Shown here one piece after another: positions 1 to 7,729 of a stretch of 64,000 nt of DNA. Position 1 is the stretch's first letter. Every line of letters begins with the position of its first letter. The DNA comes from Pseudomonas cremoris (lineage in GTDB: Bacteria > Pseudomonadota > Gammaproteobacteria > Pseudomonadales > Pseudomonadaceae). Below the pieces are notes generated by a model. It was not told the origin of the DNA. It saw nothing but the letters and a program-made list of their open reading frames with translations, and made no database searches. Location of the stretch: positions 310,001 to 374,000 of the forward strand of contig NZ_JAAXCY010000001.1 of NCBI RefSeq assembly GCF_014230465.1. The letters run 5' to 3'. The position numbers and the translations under genes were made by a program.

Positions 1-166
1 AACGCTATTGATTACTGAGGGTTAGAGGCGCTTGATGATGTATTCCATAGCGAAAAAAAGACTTTTCCGACCAGGAAACGAAGCGTGGGAATTATCCGAA
101 ACGAGTTGTGAAAATTCTGTGCAGCGAATATTTCGACACACAAATCTTCAAGGCTCACCGAAAGTG

Positions 167-259
167 AATGTGGGAGCGGGCTTGCTCGCGAATGCAGTGG
201 GTCAGCCAACACCTCTGTGACTGATACACCGAATTCGCGAGCAAGCCCGCTCCCACATT
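167..259. repeat. REPIN (paired REP palindrome), copy 1
   Basis: Two REP cores in head-to-head inverted orientation (GTGGGAGCGGGCTTGCTCGC and its reverse complement) are separated by about 45 bases that are themselves imperfectly palindromic. The whole 93-base unit could fold into one long hairpin. The same unit recurs throughout the window, always between genes. The 166 bases before it hold no convincing gene; the short open frames there run into the repeat. Confidence 0.93.
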
Positions 260-292
260 GGGAATGCGTTCACATTGGAATCAATGAAACAC

Positions 293-484
293 TCAGATCC
301 GCACGTTGCCTCGCGGCCCGGCAATTGCCCAGATAATCAGGCCCAGCACCGGCAACAGCAGGATCAAGAGGATCCACAAGACTTTGGCGCCCGTGCTCGC
401 GCCGCTTTTAAACACATTGATGATGGCCCAGATATCCAGCGCCAGGATGATCAGCCCGATCAAGCCATTAAAGGTGGAACCCAT
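293..484 (-). CDS. PLDc_N-domain small membrane protein
   Basis: 63-residue protein. Residues 5-25 form one hydrophobic segment and residues 32-55 a second; between and after them come the polar turn KSGASTGAK and the ending GPRGNVRI. This hydrophobic-turn-hydrophobic pattern with a Trp-rich second helix (WILLILLLPVLGLIIW) matches the short proteins made only of the phospholipase D/nuclease N-terminal domain (PLDc_N), which sit in the inner membrane and have no known catalytic activity. The upstream sequence contains a purine-rich AGGAGCGAC just before the ATG. It appears monocistronic. Function unknown; family call fairly confident. Confidence 0.8.
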   Translation of the reverse strand: MGSTFNGLIGLIILALDIWAIINVFKSGASTGAKVLWILLILLLPVLGLIIWAIAGPRGNVRI

Positions 485-552
485 GGTGTCGCTCCTAAAG
501 TGAGGGCATGCACTTGTAGGATAGTCAGCCCTGGCGTGGGTTCCGTTTTATT

Positions 553-1083
553 TCAAACGTGTAGGGCGATTCGCAGCGCTTCCAGCGATGGCTCGCCCTT
601 GATGCCCACTTCGGCGCACAGCTCCAATACGCGCGGCAGGTCATTGCCGTACACCAGCACGGCCTGAATCTCGTCATCCAGCAATTGGCTGAAGTCCAGC
701 AGCACATAACCGCCATCTTCCGGGCTGAGGGCGCTCATCTGGATCTGGATGCGGTTCAGCGCAGTGAGGTCTTCGGTCTTGGCCAGTTGCTTGGGTTTGA
801 GATTGAACGCGACGCCGGGACCGAACGACGCCACGATCTGCGCAAACAGGTCGCCATAGGTATCGGCCTGGAACAGTACCGTGTCCGGCAGGCTGCCAAC
901 CACCACCCACTCACCCAGTGGGATCGGGAATGTGTCGTCGTAGTTGATATCCGGATTGGCCGCCAGAAACGCCACAGGGTCCGCGTAGGCCTGGGCCGCC
1001 TCAGTGGCGATGCGCGCCACTTCGTCTTCGCCCATGACGCCGGCGCTGATTTTGCTGATGAGTTCGACGAGGGCGGTTTTCAT
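553..1083 (-). CDS. Conserved hypothetical protein, 176 residues
   Basis: A soluble, acidic protein with no signal peptide or membrane segment. I do not recognise a catalytic motif. The N-terminal 35 residues look helical (ALVELISKISAG, EDEVARIATEAAQAYAD); the middle is rich in beta-type residues. Codon use is Pseudomonas-like. It starts with ATG after a GGATCGCCCC stretch and lies 41 bases downstream of the ankyrin-protein gene on the same strand, so the two are probably cotranscribed and may work together. In some pseudomonads small ankyrin proteins protect a periplasmic catalase, but no catalase is visible here. Function unknown. Confidence 0.8.
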   Translation of the reverse strand: MKTALVELISKISAGVMGEDEVARIATEAAQAYADPVAFLAANPDINYDDTFPIPLGEWVVVGSLPDTVLFQADTYGDLFAQIVASFGPGVAFNLKPKQLAKTEDLTALNRIQIQMSALSPEDGGYVLLDFSQLLDDEIQAVLVYGNDLPRVLELCAEVGIKGEPSLEALRIALHV

Positions 1084-1124
1084 GGGGCGATCCTGTGGCG
1101 GGCTGGTTTTTGAGGGCGCAAAGC

Positions 1125-1640
1125 CTACACCAGTTTCTGCAACTTCGCCGCCGTATCCACTGCGCCCATGGTCTGCGCCGCCGCCAATGCGGTTGCGCCC
1201 TGGGCATCAACAGCCTTGGGGTTGGCGCCCTGGCCGAGCAGGTAATCGAGCATTTCCACGCGGTTGAACATTGCTGCCATCATCAACGCCGTACGGCCAT
1301 CGGACGACGCTGCATCCACCGGCGCCCCGCCTTCGATCAGCGCCGTGACCACGTCGAGGTTGCCCTTGAACGCTGCGCCGGCAATCGGCAACTGGTTCTT
1401 GTCGTTAGCGATCAGAGGGTCGGCCTTGAATTCCAGCAACACTTTTACCGCTTCGGCGTGGCCATGGTAGGCCGCGAGCATCAGCAAGGTGTCGCCATTG
1501 TGATTGCGAAAGTTCGCCGGCAGGCCTTTGGCCAACAGCGCTGCAAGCATGGCTGCGTCGCCTCGGCGGGCCACGTCGAAAACCTGCTCGGCAAATTCGG
1601 CGGCTTCGTCTTCGGTCATTTGTTTGGCTTGGTCTGACAT
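1125..1640 (-). CDS. Ankyrin-repeat protein
   Basis: 171 residues if translation starts at the ATG at 1640, which has a good ribosome binding site (CAAGGAGCCCCC). An upstream in-frame ATG at 1700 lacks one and is rejected. After about 35 charged residues (DQAKQMTEDEAAEF) come four ankyrin repeats carrying the signatures NGDTLLMLAAYHGHAEAVKVL, LPIAGAAFKGNLDVVTALIEGG and GRTALMMAAMFNRVEMLDYLLGQGA. No signal peptide is visible, so it is probably a cytoplasmic protein-binding module. It is followed on the same strand by the unknown 176-residue gene, a likely operon. The binding partner cannot be read from sequence. Confidence 0.9.
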   Translation of the reverse strand: MSDQAKQMTEDEAAEFAEQVFDVARRGDAAMLAALLAKGLPANFRNHNGDTLLMLAAYHGHAEAVKVLLEFKADPLIANDKNQLPIAGAAFKGNLDVVTALIEGGAPVDAASSDGRTALMMAAMFNRVEMLDYLLGQGANPKAVDAQGATALAAAQTMGAVDTAAKLQKLV

Positions 1641-1752
1641 GTGGGGGCTCCTTGTCTGGTCCTTTATATGGCGCCCAGTGTCGCGAGGGAGTTCCCACAT
1701 GTCATGGCTTTTTTGTCAAAAGTGCCCATAGGCAGAATCAATAACGCTGCAG

Positions 1753-3579
1753 TTAATAACGAAAGTGACCGCCCTGGATCTGCGCCATCAATTCATCGGT
1801 CACCGGCACATAGCAGTCCGACCCCGGCAACCAGGCGTACACCGGATCGTTACCGGCTTTTTCCGGATCGAACGCCTCTTCCTTGAGCCGCACTTTCTGG
1901 TACTTGAACGTGCCCGTGGTTTCCATCTTCACCTTGATGCGCAGGAACAGCGGCACCGCATAGTGCGGCAACTGGCCGTGCGCAAATTGCAGCAGCTCGC
2001 GCATATCCAGGGCGGCCAGGGATTCGCTTGGGGTGATGGCGACCATACCGGCGCGGCCGTTGGTGTTTTCGATTTCCACGCCATAGGCCACGACTTCGGC
2101 AATTTGCGGGTGTTGCAGCAGGACGTTTTCCACTTCGGTGGTGGAGACGTTTTCACCTTTCCAGCGATAGGTATCCCCCAAGCGATCAACAAATTGCGCA
2201 TGGCCGAAACCGATACTGCGCACCAGGTCACCGGTATTGAAGTAGCGGTCGCCCTTCTCGAACACGTCAGTGAGGATCACCTTGCGGTTCTTTTCCGGGT
2301 CGGTGTAGCCGTCGAAGGGCGATTTCTCATCGATCCTGGCGAGCAGCAGGCCCTGCCCGCCCGTCTGCACCTTGCGCATGAAACCATCACTGCCACGCAG
2401 CGGCTCGCCGTTGTCGTGGGCGTAGTCCACCAACGCCCAATGCTGCAGGCAGAAGCCTACGGTATTGTCGAAATTCAATATGTTGGTGAAGCCGATATTG
2501 CCATCGCTGGCGGCGTACAGCTCACAGATATGCTCGACACCGTAACGCGCCTTGAACTGCGCCCACACTCCAGGGCGCAGGCCGTTGCCGACCATCTTGG
2601 TCACTCGATTGTCGCGGTCGCTTGCACTCGGCGGCTGGTCGAGCAGGTAGCGGCACAGTTCGCCGACATAACCCAAGGTGGTCGCCTTGAACTTGCGCGC
2701 ATCGTCCCAAAACTGGCTGGCGCTGAACTTGCGCCGAATAGCGAACCCCGATGCACCAACAATCGCCGAGCCCCAGCACACGCAAAGGCCCGTGGCGTGA
2801 TACAGCGGCAACGTGCAATACAGGACATCTTCCGGGCCCATGTCCAGAGCGATGCTGCCGAAGCTCACCGCCGTCTTGGTCCAACGGCCATGTTTCATGA
2901 TGCCGGCCTTGGGCAGGCCGGTGGTGCCGGAGGTGTAGATATAGAAGCAAGGGTCGTTGAAGAAGATCTGCGCGGTGCTGGCCGGGTTTTCCACCGGGCA
3001 CTCGGCGCTGTCAGCCAGCAGGTCGCTATACCCTTCGGGCACTGCGCCGGCCTGTTGATCGGCGACGAACCAGGTGCGCTCTGCGCGAATGCTCACTTGA
3101 TCACGCACCGCGGCATAGGCCGCCACCAATTCTGCGCCGACCACAATTGCCACCGGACTCACCAGGTTCAGACTGTGCACCAGCGCGCCTTGAGTTTGCG
3201 CGGTGTTGAGCATGGCGCAGATGCCACCCAGCTTGGCCACGGCCAATACATTGAGCAGCAGTTCCGGGCGGTTTTCGATAAACAGCGCCACCACGTCGCC
3301 CTTGGCGATGCCTTGGGCTTGCAGGTGGTGGGCAATGCGGTTGGCCTGCTGGTTGGCTTCGCGGTAGCTGAGCACGCGATCGCCATACAGCAATGCGGCA
3401 CCGTCGGGGTTGCGCTGGGTGGCCTGCTCAAAGTGCCAGCCCAGGCCACAAGACTGCGCAGGGTCAGTGACGTTGGCGGCGCGCATGCCGCGCACAACCC
3501 GTGGCAGCGCGCGAACAATGGTGGGCACCTTACGCAGCATCATGCCCCAGGTGATCATGTCGTTTTGTGGGTGGCTCAT
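1753..3579 (-). CDS. Long-/very-long-chain acyl-CoA synthetase (FATP type)
   Basis: 608-residue AMP-forming ligase that joins a fatty acid to coenzyme A using ATP, feeding beta-oxidation or lipid synthesis. The adenylate-forming core motif YTSGTTGLPK is at residues 215-224, followed by LPLYHATG. TGDLV, then FVDRLGDTYRWKGENV around residues 455-475, are the signature of the fatty-acid-transport-protein branch (very-long-chain acyl-CoA synthetases) rather than classical FadD. Full length for that family. The ATG is preceded by AAAAAGGATGTTCCC. It stands alone, with its promoter in the 353-base gap shared with the DUF3509 gene. Substrate chain length is not readable from sequence. Confidence 0.92.
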   Translation of the reverse strand: MSHPQNDMITWGMMLRKVPTIVRALPRVVRGMRAANVTDPAQSCGLGWHFEQATQRNPDGAALLYGDRVLSYREANQQANRIAHHLQAQGIAKGDVVALFIENRPELLLNVLAVAKLGGICAMLNTAQTQGALVHSLNLVSPVAIVVGAELVAAYAAVRDQVSIRAERTWFVADQQAGAVPEGYSDLLADSAECPVENPASTAQIFFNDPCFYIYTSGTTGLPKAGIMKHGRWTKTAVSFGSIALDMGPEDVLYCTLPLYHATGLCVCWGSAIVGASGFAIRRKFSASQFWDDARKFKATTLGYVGELCRYLLDQPPSASDRDNRVTKMVGNGLRPGVWAQFKARYGVEHICELYAASDGNIGFTNILNFDNTVGFCLQHWALVDYAHDNGEPLRGSDGFMRKVQTGGQGLLLARIDEKSPFDGYTDPEKNRKVILTDVFEKGDRYFNTGDLVRSIGFGHAQFVDRLGDTYRWKGENVSTTEVENVLLQHPQIAEVVAYGVEIENTNGRAGMVAITPSESLAALDMRELLQFAHGQLPHYAVPLFLRIKVKMETTGTFKYQKVRLKEEAFDPEKAGNDPVYAWLPGSDCYVPVTDELMAQIQGGHFRY

Positions 3580-3763
3580 GGGAACATCCTTTTTCTTATT
3601 GTTCGATATGTCTTGCAGGAAAATACGTCAGCCCCTCTTCGGCTGTACACGCAGGATTTGAAATGTTTTGTATCCCGAAGGACGACCGCTGAAAAAAGGA
3701 ATTAAGCCGCCTAAAGGAAGTCTTTATGGATATCGGCACGCCAAACCACTTGGGTCGAGTAGC

Positions 3764-3804
3764 GCAAAATGCAGGATGCATGATGGCCACTCATGCAAAA
3801 TGCA
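3764..3804. promoter_or_regulatory. Candidate operator: nested direct and inverted repeats
   Basis: GCAAAATGCA occurs at 3764-3773 and again at 3795-3804, 31 bases (about three helical turns) apart. Between and partly overlapping them is a perfect inverted repeat, TGCATGA (3777-3783) and TCATGCA (3791-3797), with a 7-base spacer. This looks like a regulator binding site controlling either divergent gene. The regulator is unknown. Confidence 0.45.
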
Positions 3805-3870
3805 CGAAACCGAAAATTCGTTATTTTTTCAAGCTGCTGATTTATAACGATTTTTATAGAAACCAATAGC

Positions 3871-3886
3871 TGGCACAATCACTGCA
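3871..3886 (+). promoter_or_regulatory. Possible sigma-54 promoter for the DUF3509 gene
   Basis: TGGCAC-AATCAC-TGCA matches the -24/-12 consensus TGGCACG-N4-TTGCA, with GG and GC exactly 10 bases apart. It lies about 47 bases before the DUF3509 start codon. No bound enhancer site was identified, so it rests on motif match only. Confidence 0.45.
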
Positions 3887-3932
3887 CCTATCACTCCATG
3901 CTTGCCAACTTGAGCCAACGGAGCTGATAGAC

Positions 3933-4211
3933 ATGAGCCTGATCCAAGATAAATTCGCTTCTGTATTTTCCAACTACGACGTCACCACCCAACCACGTCC
4001 AGACGGTGGGATTCTGTTGACCCTGCGCAACAGCGAAGGCAAGCAGGTCAAGCGCTCAATCTCGTATCAACAGCTGCATACCGCTGACCAACTGACTTGG
4101 GTCATCAGCGCCATTCGCCGTGACTTGGCCGAACAAGCCAGCGAGTTGCCGCAGATTTCGATGCTGCAAAGCCAGAATCGCTTTGCGCTGCCGACCTATC
4201 ATTCGGCTTAA
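3933..4211 (+). CDS. DUF3509 family protein
   Basis: 92-residue soluble protein beginning MSLIQDKFASVFSNYDV. The pattern (short amphipathic N-terminus, RPDGGILLTLRN, then a helical QLTWVISAIRRDLAEQ) is that of the DUF3509 proteins, which occur as several paralogues in each Pseudomonas genome and have no assigned function. The ATG follows CGGAGCTGATAGAC. The gene is preceded by a sigma-54-like element and followed 15 bases later by a strong terminator, so it forms its own transcription unit. Confidence 0.88.
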   Translation: MSLIQDKFASVFSNYDVTTQPRPDGGILLTLRNSEGKQVKRSISYQQLHTADQLTWVISAIRRDLAEQASELPQISMLQSQNRFALPTYHSA

Positions 4212-4225
4212 ACACAAGACGTTAA

Positions 4226-4264
4226 AAAGGGCCGCGACGCTTTAAGCGTCGCGGCCCTTTTTTG
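4226..4264. terminator. Bidirectional intrinsic terminator
   Basis: AAGGGCCGCGACGCTT is followed directly by its exact inverted copy and then T-rich sequence on the plus strand. The other strand also ends in a T-run, so the hairpin can serve both convergent genes (DUF3509 gene and LuxR-domain gene). Confidence 0.92.
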
Positions 4265-4268
4265 TGGT

Positions 4269-4538
4269 TCAGCACAGGCCCCGTCGCGCCGCTTCGTTCA
4301 TCGCCTGCACGCGGTTGGAGACTTCTAGTTTTCCGTAGATATTACGCAGATGGAATTTAACCGTGGCTTCTGAGGTCGCGCGAATCTGGCTAATTTCCCA
4401 GACAGTCTTGCCCTCTACAGCCCAACGCAATATTTCCAGCTCCGCAGGGGTCAAGGGCTTACCCGACAGGCTCAGGCGTCGCCTGACCGCATTGGGCACG
4501 GAATAATGCGGAAGAAACGAGTCCTTGGGGCCTTTCAT
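4269..4538 (-). CDS. LuxR-type DNA-binding-domain-only regulator
   Basis: 89-residue protein that is nearly all one GerE/LuxR helix-turn-helix: LTPAELEILRWAVEGKTVWEI then SEATVKFHLRNIYGKLEVSNR, residues 28-85. The WEI and VKFHLRNI positions resemble the DNA-binding end of acyl-homoserine-lactone receptors (WEIS, VNFHL) more than NarL-type response regulators. There is no autoinducer or receiver domain and only about 27 residues precede the HTH. The ATG follows AAAAAGGAGAGAACCTA, a strong ribosome binding site, so this is a real small gene and not the tail of a broken one. Likely a transcription regulator; targets unknown. Confidence 0.88.
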   Translation of the reverse strand: MKGPKDSFLPHYSVPNAVRRRLSLSGKPLTPAELEILRWAVEGKTVWEISQIRATSEATVKFHLRNIYGKLEVSNRVQAMNEAARRGLC

Positions 4539-4749
4539 TAGGTTCTCTCCTTTTTATTAGCTAGCGCTTTATCACCCTTCGGATTCCTCCTATTGACAGG
4601 TGATATAAACGTTGATGCCGCAGAGAGTTACATAACGAATGGAGCTAAGGCGCAGGGCAGATCATAAACATCCGCACCCTACGGACTTTTAGGTTTCTTC
4701 CCACAGCATCTTCAAACATGCAGGGATTGAAGTTTTGGATACTTCGCGA

Positions 4750-5280
4750 TTAGTCGTCCAATCCCGGAAAACGCCGAGCAATATCGTCTTCCGTAAACAC
4801 TGGCACCTGCTCTTGCGCCGTATTGAATAGACGCAATGCGACGAAATGTGGGTTCTCGCCCATATCAAACCAATGTGCGATACCTGCCGGGACTACCAAC
4901 AGGTCATTTTTTTCACACCGCACGGCATACACGTAGTCGCCGATATGCAGGCTGAAAAGGCCTTGGCCCGCAATGAAAAACCGGACTTCATCCGCACTGT
5001 AGCGACGCTCATCCAAGTATTGCTCGCGCAGTTCAGCATGCTGAGACTGATCACTGGTGACACGGAGCACGTCCACGGTTTTATAGCCAAGAGCGTCAAT
5101 CTGCGTCTGGTAAGCGGCAATCATTTGTTCATCGCTGGCGCCCTTCTCGATCGGACTCGGCTGCCAGCGTTCAAAACGTACGCCGTGCTCGGCCAGAGTC
5201 GAAACGATATCGTCGAAATGGGTCAGGACCTTGTTCGGGGTATCCGGTGTAGCGACGGAGTAGACGGCGACATAACTCAT
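4750..5280 (-). CDS. Acireductone dioxygenase-like protein with altered metal site
   Basis: 176-residue cupin homologous along its whole length to acireductone dioxygenase (MtnD) of methionine salvage: RFERWQ, DEVRFF, GLFSLHIGDYVYAV, CEKNDL, HWFDMGENPHF. Family members carry EHxHxEDEVRFF, whose two His plus Glu and a later His bind Ni/Fe (H96, H98, E102, H140 in the Klebsiella enzyme). Here residues 91-99 read ERRYSADEV: the His positions are Arg92 and Tyr94, while Glu98 and His136 remain. Normal dioxygenase activity is therefore doubtful. Its ATG overlaps the stop codon of the MFS gene (ATGA), so the two are translationally coupled. The mtnB and mtnC genes that I recall beside mtnD in P. aeruginosa are absent. 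Confidence 0.88.
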   Translation of the reverse strand: MSYVAVYSVATPDTPNKVLTHFDDIVSTLAEHGVRFERWQPSPIEKGASDEQMIAAYQTQIDALGYKTVDVLRVTSDQSQHAELREQYLDERRYSADEVRFFIAGQGLFSLHIGDYVYAVRCEKNDLLVVPAGIAHWFDMGENPHFVALRLFNTAQEQVPVFTEDDIARRFPGLDD

Positions 5281-6440
5281 TGAGGGGTTCCTTGGTTCTG
5301 CTCGTGCAATCGAAAACCGATGATAACGGCGGCGGCCAGGGCCGCGACGCTGGCGATGCTGAATGTCAGGGTTGGCCCCAACAGGTTCCAGCTGTAACCC
5401 GAATACAGCGCGCCCAACGCGCCGCCGGTACCGGCCAGGGCAGCGTAGAGCGCCTGGCCCTGGCCTTGTTGTTTCGCGCCAAAACTGCGTTGCACAAAGG
5501 CAATCGCTGCGGCATGAAAGCTGGCGAAGGTTGCCGCGTGCAGCACTTGCGCCAGCAACAGCACCCAGAGTAAATCTGCGAATGCACCCAGCAACAGCCA
5601 ACGCAACGCCGCCAACAGAAAACTGGCCAGCAGCACCCGGCGCACCGAAAAGCGCGTGAGGATGCGGCTCATGCCCAGGAACATCAGCACTTCGGCCACC
5701 ACGCCCAAGGCCCACAGCATGCCGATCACGCCACGGCTGTAGCCCAAATGCTCGAGGTGCAACGTCAGGAAGGTGTAATACGGGCCATGGCTCATTTGCA
5801 TCAACGCCACGCAGGCGTAAAACGCCAAGACACCGGGGCTGCGTAGTTGCTTGAGAAAGCCTCCACCGGCCAGGCGATTGCCATGGCTAGCGGGCTGCGC
5901 GTTCGGCACCCACAGGCTGGCACCGATGATGCCCGCCATGATCACCACGACCACCACCGGGTAAATGTCCAGGCTCAGCCAATCGAACAGGCGGCCCATG
6001 ATCACTACCGTGAGGATAAAGCCGATGGAGCCCCATAGGCGGATCTGGCTGTAGCGCGATGTCTGCTTTTGCAGGTGCGCCAGGGTGATCACTTCAAATT
6101 GCGGCAGCACCGCATGCCAGAAGAACGCATGCAAGGCCATCACCAATGCCAGCCAGGCGTAGGTCTTGCTGACGAAGATCAGCGCAAAACTCATCAGGGT
6201 GCACACCGCGCCAAACCGCACGATGGCCAGGCGGCGGCCGGTGTAATCGCCTAGCCAGCCCCACAGGTTGGGGGCCACGCAACGCATCAGCATGGGGATG
6301 GCCACCAGCTCGCCAATGCGCGCACTGGAGAACCCCAAGTGGTCGAAGTACAGCGCCAGGAACGGCGCTGTCGCCCCGAGCAGGGCGAAGTAGAAGAGGT
6401 AGAAGCTGGAGAGGCGCCAGTAGGGGAGATCGGGGGTCAT
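5277..6440 (-). CDS. MFS transporter (HcaT/NupG-like)
   Basis: 387-residue inner-membrane permease with about 12 hydrophobic segments. The N-terminus (MTPDLPYWRLSSFYLFYFALLG) and the second-half motif SHGPYYTFLTLHLEHLGYS place it with the MFS_1-like/3-phenylpropionate (HcaT) group. I chose the ATG at 6440; 12 further codons upstream are open but poorly supported. It lies 55 bases after aroC and overlaps the next gene by 4 bases, giving an aroC-transporter-dioxygenase-like operon. I recall the same aroC-MFS pair in P. aeruginosa (PA1681-PA1682). Substrate unknown. Confidence 0.88.
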   Translation of the reverse strand: MTPDLPYWRLSSFYLFYFALLGATAPFLALYFDHLGFSSARIGELVAIPMLMRCVAPNLWGWLGDYTGRRLAIVRFGAVCTLMSFALIFVSKTYAWLALVMALHAFFWHAVLPQFEVITLAHLQKQTSRYSQIRLWGSIGFILTVVIMGRLFDWLSLDIYPVVVVVIMAGIIGASLWVPNAQPASHGNRLAGGGFLKQLRSPGVLAFYACVALMQMSHGPYYTFLTLHLEHLGYSRGVIGMLWALGVVAEVLMFLGMSRILTRFSVRRVLLASFLLAALRWLLLGAFADLLWVLLLAQVLHAATFASFHAAAIAFVQRSFGAKQQGQGQALYAALAGTGGALGALYSGYSWNLLGPTLTFSIASVAALAAAVIIGFRLHEQNQGTPQ

Positions 6441-6495
6441 GCGGGGGGCTGCTTCGCAGCCCAGCGCGAGCAACAAACCCGCCCGCCCCAGAAAA

Positions 6496-7587
6496 TCACA
6501 ATTGGCCCAGTACCGGGGTCGTCACGCGAACGTCGGCGTTTTGCCCGCGGTTGCGCAGCAGGTGGTCCATCAACACGATGGCCATCATTGCCTCGGCAAT
6601 CGGCGTGGCTCGGATGCCGACGCAAGGGTCGTGGCGGCCCTTGGTGATCACGTCCACCGGGTTGCCGTGCACATCGATCGAACGGCCCGGCGTGGTGATG
6701 CTGGACGTGGCCTTGAGCGCCAGGTGCGCAACAATCGGCTGACCGGAAGAAATCCCGCCGAGGATGCCACCCGCGTTGTTGCTGAGGAAACCTTGCGGGG
6801 TCAACTCGTCACGGTGCTCAGTGCCACGCTGGGACACGCAGGCAAAACCGGCGCCGATCTCAACGCCTTTGACCGCGTTGATGCTCATCAAGGCGTGGGC
6901 CAATTCGGCGTCCAGGCGGTCGAAGATCGGCTCGCCCAGGCCCGGTTTCACGCCTTCGGCGACCACGGTGATCTTGGCGCCGACAGAGTCTTGGTCACGG
7001 CGCAACTGGTCCATGTAGGCTTCCAGTTCAGGCACTTTGTCCGGGTCAGGGCTGAAAAAGGCATTGTCTTCCACGCTGTCCCAGGTCTTGAACGGGATTT
7101 CGATGGGACCCAATTGGCTCATGTAGCCACGGATCACGATGCCTTGGGTCGCCAGGTATTTCTTGGCGATGGCACCGGCGGCTACGCGCATTGCGGTTTC
7201 GCGGGCCGAGCTGCGGCCACCGCCACGGTAGTCGCGTTCACCGTATTTGTGGTGGTAGGTGTAGTCGGCATGGGCCGGTCGGAACAGATCCTTGATCGCC
7301 GAGTAGTCCTTGGACTTCTGGTCGGTGTTGCGGATCAACAGGCCGATGGCGCAACCGGTGGTGCGGCCTTCGAATACGCCGGAGAGGATCTCGACTTCGT
7401 CGGGCTCCTGGCGCTGGGTAGTGTGGCGGCTGGTGCCGGGCTTGCGGCGGTCGAGGTCACGCTGCAGGTCTTCCAGGGACAGCTCGAGGCCAGGCGGGCA
7501 GCCGTCGACAATGGCGACCAACGCCGGACCATGGCTTTCGCCCGCGGTGGTGACAGTGAACAGCTTGCCGAAGGTATTGCCGGACAT
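6496..7587 (-). CDS. aroC: Chorismate synthase
   Basis: 363 residues. It converts 5-enolpyruvylshikimate-3-phosphate to chorismate, the last shared step of aromatic amino acid, folate and siderophore precursor synthesis, using reduced FMN. Characteristic motifs are GESHGPAL (residues 16-23), RPGHAD-like [10 protein letters not shown], and [18 protein letters not shown] (the FMN/substrate loop). Length is normal. The ATG follows CGGAGCGCCCTGC. It is the first gene of the run that continues with the MFS transporter. Confidence 0.98.
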   Translation of the reverse strand: MSGNTFGKLFTVTTAGESHGPALVAIVDGCPPGLELSLEDLQRDLDRRKPGTSRHTTQRQEPDEVEILSGVFEGRTTGCAIGLLIRNTDQKSKDYSAIKDLFRPAHADYTYHHKYGERDYRGGGRSSARETAMRVAAGAIAKKYLATQGIVIRGYMSQLGPIEIPFKTWDSVEDNAFFSPDPDKVPELEAYMDQLRRDQDSVGAKITVVAEGVKPGLGEPIFDRLDAELAHALMSINAVKGVEIGAGFACVSQRGTEHRDELTPQGFLSNNAGGILGGISSGQPIVAHLALKATSSITTPGRSIDVHGNPVDVITKGRHDPCVGIRATPIAEAMMAIVLMDHLLRNRGQNADVRVTTPVLGQL

Positions 7588-7729
7588 GCAGGGCGCTCCG
7601 TGAAATCAGTTGTAATCACTCAGAGGTGATAACCAAGCGCGCCAGTATACGCGGGCCAACCGACTAGTTCATCCTCGAAACCTTACCGGTAGACATTGGT
7701 CCAACTGGCACCTCCCGAATGATGGCGCG

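Larger units (their letters stand above)
3580..3932. other. Divergent intergenic region, acyl-CoA synthetase / DUF3509
   Basis: No gene is visible in these 353 bases. They must hold promoters for both flanking genes. I see a compact cluster of ATGCA-containing repeats at 3764-3804 and a GG-N10-GC sigma-54-like element at 3871-3886, listed separately. AT-rich stretches lie at 3815-3870. Confidence 0.7.

Noticed and set aside
167..259. REP pairs considered as a CRISPR array or transposon ends
   Set aside because: Units are scattered singly over 60 kb, each itself a palindrome, with no regular spacers, no cas genes and no target-site duplications seen.
1765..3705. Very long open frame opposite the acyl-CoA synthetase gene
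   Set aside because: Antisense shadow of a GC-rich gene; the protein lacks any motif while the other strand encodes a clear FATP-type ligase.
4539..4749. Remnant of mtnB or mtnC downstream of the dioxygenase-like gene
   Set aside because: The 211-base gap is too short and I found no translated fragment resembling either enzyme.
6439..7629. Open frame antisense to aroC
   Set aside because: The minus strand carries complete chorismate synthase motifs; the plus-strand translation does not resemble a protein family.
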